Shown here piece by piece: positions 59,831-64,000 of a DNA stretch of 64,000 bases; position 1 is the stretch's first letter, and each line of letters starts with the position of its first letter. The position numbers were made by a program, and so were the translations under genes. Source of the DNA: Phlebotomus papatasi (Eukaryota; Arthropoda; Insecta; Diptera; Psychodidae); NCBI RefSeq assembly GCF_024763615.1, contig NC_077224.1:70690712-70754711 (forward strand). Reading direction: 5' to 3'. The notes beneath the pieces are model-generated. The model did no database searches and had not been told where the DNA came from. It worked only from the letters and a program-made list of their open reading frames with translations.

Positions 59831-60522
59831 TTATAGCACATGACTGTTCCCAAGTGGTTCTGCATTATCGATAATTCTTCCTGGCATGATTATTTCGTGA
59901 TTTCAGGACATGGCAAGGACTGGGGAAAACAGTCGAGATAGGAACTAACACAAAGAACAGTCAATATAATGTAGAAGCACTTGAGAACAGTATACACTGA
60001 GTCCCGGCATTAAGTCCTTCGGGATTATGCACCTGACCGAATTATGCACATACAATTCAGAAAGTTTGCCTACCCTTGGGCGTCATTTTATGAAATCATT
60101 TTTGAAATAAGCCTGAATGTATACTAAGTTGCGACGCAGGAAATTTGAAAACATTTTGCTACTTTTTTTTAGAATAAAACTTTAATTTCTTTTATTAAAG
60201 TAAATTTTTTAAATATTCTAACCATTTATTGAAGAACTCTAGCCAAAAAGTACTGTTTGTTAATTCATTTCTATTAACCCATTCAAACAATTGTATGAGA
60301 AATATTGGAAGTAGAATGTGCTATTCCAAAGAAAAATGAATATGTGTTTTTTAGCACATAACTGTTCCCAAGTGCTTCTGCATTATCGATATTTCTTTCT
60401 GGTATGATTATTTGGTAATTTCAGGACATGGCAAGGACTGGGGAAAACAGTCGAGACAGGAACCAACACAAAGAACAGTCAATAATGTAGAAGCACTTGA
60501 CAACAGTATAGTGTTAAAAACT
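59831..60522. mobile_element. Two tandem copies of TTTTAGCAC MITE, first one interrupted
   Basis: Copies at 59831-60000 and 60346-60522 share GACATGGCAAGGACTGGGG and GTAGAAGCACTTGA. Each is preceded by TAACCCATTCAAACAA sequence (59748 and 60275), so a larger unit is duplicated. A CACTGAGTCCCGG element (59999-60274), related to 51656-52110, interrupts the first at a TA. Confidence 0.6.
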
Positions 60523-63517
60523 GTTCAGAAAGATTTCCCTGAGAAGAATTGGAATTTGTGTGTTTTACTAAATAGATGAAACTTTTTGTTAAACACGTGT
60601 CTTAATGTTTTTTAATTTCAGTATCTAGCAAAAAGAACAAAAGTGACCAATTGTTTTGCAATACTGTATAAGAAATTTGATATTTCATGGTCTAATTTCT
60701 ATATATAATCACCTTTCATTTTTTTTTCCTTGAAAGCTCTACTCTAAAGCTACTGAATGTGTATAATTAGTTATTAAGAATTTCTGAGAGCAGTACAAAT
60801 ATTGTTTTAAAACTTTTATAAAAGAGGATACATTGGTTTACTTTTGCAAACGTTGGCCAAACTCCACTTTTTTGTCATATATATGTTAAAATAATGAATA
60901 AAAATGAATTTTGCTTCTAAAAATGGTTACCTAACATGGCGTAGGCTATATAAACAGTGATTAGGCTATACATTCATGCTCCATCCTGTACTAAAATTAA
61001 CAAATGGGGAAACTATTCCAAGTTTAGCTAATAAATAAAATGAGTTGGAGCAAAAATTCACTTTCAGCGAGATTTACGCAGTTACCTAACCTATAAAACC
61101 AATCAAAACCGATAACCTAAGTAAATATCAGGTTCAGGACAGAGAAAACTACAACAGAATGCTTTTCTACTTCTACCGGGCTATTTCTTTCTACTCGTGA
61201 AAATATTAAAAGTTAACTAAATATCCTTTTGCGGCAGCTATTCGAATATCAATTGCATAGAAATAAATTTTCTAAAATTGTCTAATTTACGTATGATGTA
61301 TAATACGATAGATGCGAATGGGTTAATGGGGTTAAGGCTGTGTTTAATTTTCCACATTCCAACATTTTCAAATAAAACTAACGACAAAAGCTAGAATTAA
61401 ATTAAGTTAGGATTCAAATAAAACGGGAAATATTTTCTGATTTAAACAATTAAGAAAAATTACAGATTCCTAATAAAATTTATAGTGAACGGTATCGCTG
61501 ATTTATAATATTCAGGATGATTCTTAACCTTTTGAAGATATAATTCCAACTATTTTAAACATTTTAAATTTAAATCTAAAGAAATATTTGACCAGTTTTA
61601 CTGATTATGAGAGATTGTGTCACAAAAATTTTCCTGGCATTTTTAAGGTTAAGTTCAAGTTAACCTCAATAAGCTTAATAACCTATTTCGTTAAATACGA
61701 GAATGTGTAGGAACGTGTTCAATATTTTCATCTCTTTAACAATGCAAAATTTCAAAAATATCAATTAAAAAATTAGCAAGAGTAACTCAATACCCAGTTT
61801 AAAATCATTTGAAACATTTGCAACAAAACGCAGGAGTACCGAGTACCCCTTTACCTAATTTCCAGTAATTAAAATATAAAATTTCACAATTTTTTTTATA
61901 GCTTGTACTGTAAAATCTTATCATAATTACAGTGTTGTTATTATATTTTAAAGCTTTACAACATGGCTAAAATTTGCCGCAATGCAAGATTTTAGCAATA
62001 TGGGAAATATTCTCATTTTGGAAAATTTTAAATATTTGATAAATATTTTATTTTTTATAAAATTTTACTTTTGTAGGAAATTTTCTTCTCACTTTTCAAT
62101 ATTCCACATTGAAAAGGCTTTGACGACGAGGTTAGTTTGGAATTTAAAGTCGCAGTGATTGCAGTAAATATTACATAAAAAAACGAAGGATGCGCAATAA
62201 GGGCCTTTTCTTTTAATTTTCAATAAATGAATTCGAAAAATTCTAGGTTATGTCAGGTATAATCGATAGAATCCTCTAATTGAATCACTATTTTCAGAGA
62301 ATTTTTAATAGTCAATGTAGACATGATGAAGAGTCTTAATTTTAAGATTTAACATACCAAATTGAAAAAAAACTGATCTTAGCTATTTAAAATATTTCTG
62401 GGTTGTTTGGTTACATTAATTGAATGGTTTTGCTTTAGATCTGTGGTTATATTTTGCCTAACTTCAAAAATCAAGCAAGATTTTGATAAACATTCCTCAT
62501 TTTTTATAAAAATAGTTTTCGCGAAATAAAATATGAAATTGAGCATTTCAACGTGATTATATTTTCCTTTAGAAATAGACGCTCTTTTTTATTTTTTGGA
62601 TTGGATTCCAAAACTCCTAATTCATCGAGCAGCCTCTTTCACTTTTTTGTAATGGTAATAGTATATTAAAAAATAGGTTATATTAAGTCTAACCTCAAAA
62701 ATCCTTCTTCTCTTCTTTAGATTTTTTAGGGGCCGGATGAAATTTACACAGCCCAAAATCTAAAAAAATAATGCAAGATATATTTATATGGCAAAATCGC
62801 GTAAACCTTTAATTAAACAATTTACGCCGTATAGAGATTTCTTGTCAATAAATTATTATTTAATCACACACTGAAACATTAACCTTAAACGATCTTTTGA
62901 TTGCATCATAACCCTAAAAGCATAACAAAGTCTATTTTTATTTTAAAACGTTCCTGTAATGCAGGAAGTCCCTCCGTCATTCTCTGGACCGATAAAGTTC
63001 GTGATTCACTCCTATGACCCAAAAAATTGCATACCCGCAGGAGATTTCTTCGGAATAAGTTACAGAAGCGCCGTGATGTATATAAAACTTTTCCGGCGCC
63101 AATTTTTCTGCCTATTTTCTGCACCAATGGCTCATAAAAAAATCATTTTAAGTTTATCTCGTGAAAAATATTTTAATACATATTTAGGGACAATTCAAAA
63201 ATGATTTTATAAATCAGCTCCCCAATTGTTAGGTAATTTTTATCAAATTGTTTCAGTCCGTTTTCACTTAAACTCCCTGTGTAAAATTTATAGTTATAAA
63301 AAGATTTGTGATGTATGAATTATTGGAGAAAATTAAATGTTGTTATTAAACTTGGACATTTTCTATAAAAAAAAAAATGTTAATTTTTTTGGGGTTAGGT
63401 CGAACATAACCTATATTTTACGAAATATTTTAGGTTAGACCTATCTTAACCACAATTTTTAATAAAATCTTTTCTAATTAGAATTAGACTACGAATAATT
63501 TCGTTTTCGGTAATTCA
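60523..63517. other. Gene-free AT-rich interval
   Basis: Nearly 3 kb without a supportable reading frame, RNA gene or complete transposon. Isolated AACCT motifs are scattered through it but form no array. About 63120-63240 weakly resembles the 51656-52110 element. Confidence 0.45.
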
Positions 63518-63665
63518 TTAACCCTTTAAGGACGAGAAGGTCAAAAATTGAGGGTCAGAAAAACTAATTTTCTTTAATTTTTTAGAGCAAAATACAACTT
63601 TAGAAGGCCATAGGAAAAGTTCCATTTTTGGGTCACCGGTGACCCAATTGTCCTTAAAGGGTTAA
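63518..63665. mobile_element. 148-bp piggyBac-type MITE
   Basis: It starts TTAACCCTTTAAGGACGAG and ends AATTGTCCTTAAAGGGTTAA. The internal palindrome GGGTCACCGGTGACCC is shared with 52200-52230. TTAA lies at both ends. Confidence 0.82.
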
Positions 63666-63810
63666 ACAAAAACCCTTTCCTTCTGATCTGCAAAAGTGAA
63701 AATTTAAATTTTCAACGAAACGAAGAAGAGGTAAACAAAATTTTCTTTTCCAAAAGAAAACCAGGTAATTTAGTGGTACAACTTGCTAGATATTTACTTT
63801 ATACATTGCA

Positions 63811-64000
63811 TTAATGGTGAGCTTCGGTTGCAGAGGGTTTTCCGTAAGTTTTCTCCCACCATTCAACGTATTCCTTCTTACGCTGCTCACGTCTAGCAAA
63901 ATATTCCGGATACTGAGCTTTCTCCAGAGGATGCCAGTAGTCCAATACCCAGTCGGGTGGTATGACTTCTCTTTCGTAGGCACAACCTCCTGGACTTCCG
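63811..64000 (-). CDS. ND-B22: NADH dehydrogenase 1 beta subunit 9 (B22), partial
   Basis: Accessory LYR-family subunit of mitochondrial complex I. Only the last 62 codons are in the window; the 5' part lies beyond 64000. The fragment begins GSPGGCAYEREVIPPDWVLD and contains DYWHPLEKAQYPEYFARRE and QRKKEYVEWWEKTYGKP. This matches the C-terminal half of NDUFB9 (human SPGGTSYER and WHPSEKAMYPDYFAKREQ, from memory). It ends at TAA 63813-63811. The C-terminus is shorter than the human protein, as I would expect for a fly. No defect seen. Confidence 0.88.
   Translation of the reverse strand, partial: GSPGGCAYEREVIPPDWVLDYWHPLEKAQYPEYFARREQRKKEYVEWWEKTYGKPSATEAHH

Overview
The window is 64 kb of an AT-rich, repeat-dense insect nuclear genome. 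The genes are intron-containing orthologues of well-known fly genes, splice sites are plain GT-AG, and introns are packed with short inverted-repeat transposons. The gene set (cramped, RacGAP50C/tumbleweed, a Syx4-like syntaxin, mtSSB, GAPDH, NAC-beta, enolase-phosphatase, NDUFB9) and an enolase-phosphatase with a long acidic tail point to a lower dipteran (mosquito, sand fly or midge type). Species cannot be fixed from sequence alone.

Layout. 1-0.9 kb is a transposon interrupted three times by others. 2.9-18.9 kb, minus strand, is enolase-phosphatase E1 (Enoph) with two large transposon-filled introns. 19.3-19.9 kb is mitochondrial SSB (minus), divergent from an XK-related membrane protein at 20.1-21.5 kb (plus) across a compact promoter with a perfect CRE palindrome. 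21.5-22.0 kb is a small basic protein (minus). 24.9-25.9 kb is GAPDH (minus). 30.7-33.1 kb is the NAC beta subunit (plus) with a C-terminal extension of about 600 residues made largely of Pro-Lys-Pro-Ala-Gln-Glu repeats. 36.1-50.3 kb is cramped (plus). 50.5-56.5 kb is RacGAP50C (minus), convergent with cramped. 56.9-59.2 kb is a syntaxin (minus). 63.8-64.0 kb is the 3' end of NDUFB9 (minus), cut by the window edge.

Non-genic DNA is dominated by non-autonomous DNA transposons: TTAA-flanked piggyBac-type elements (at least seven), hAT-type MITEs with 8-bp target duplications, TA-flanked MITEs, foldback elements, two tRNA-derived SINEs, a truncated mariner-type transposase and a wrecked piggyBac transposase. 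Several are nested, and paralogous empty sites for three insertions can be read inside the window.

Two genes carry in-frame switches between long and short products. Enoph can end at a stop codon overlapped by AATAAA just inside an intron (282 aa) or splice to a 467-residue Glu/Lys/Val-rich exon (741 aa). Cramped has an alternative terminal exon with its own AATAAA that would give a SANT-only 246-aa protein instead of 975 aa. These, and the NAC-beta extension, are the most unusual gene-level observations. All gene models are built from reading frames and splice signals only; no transcript data were available.
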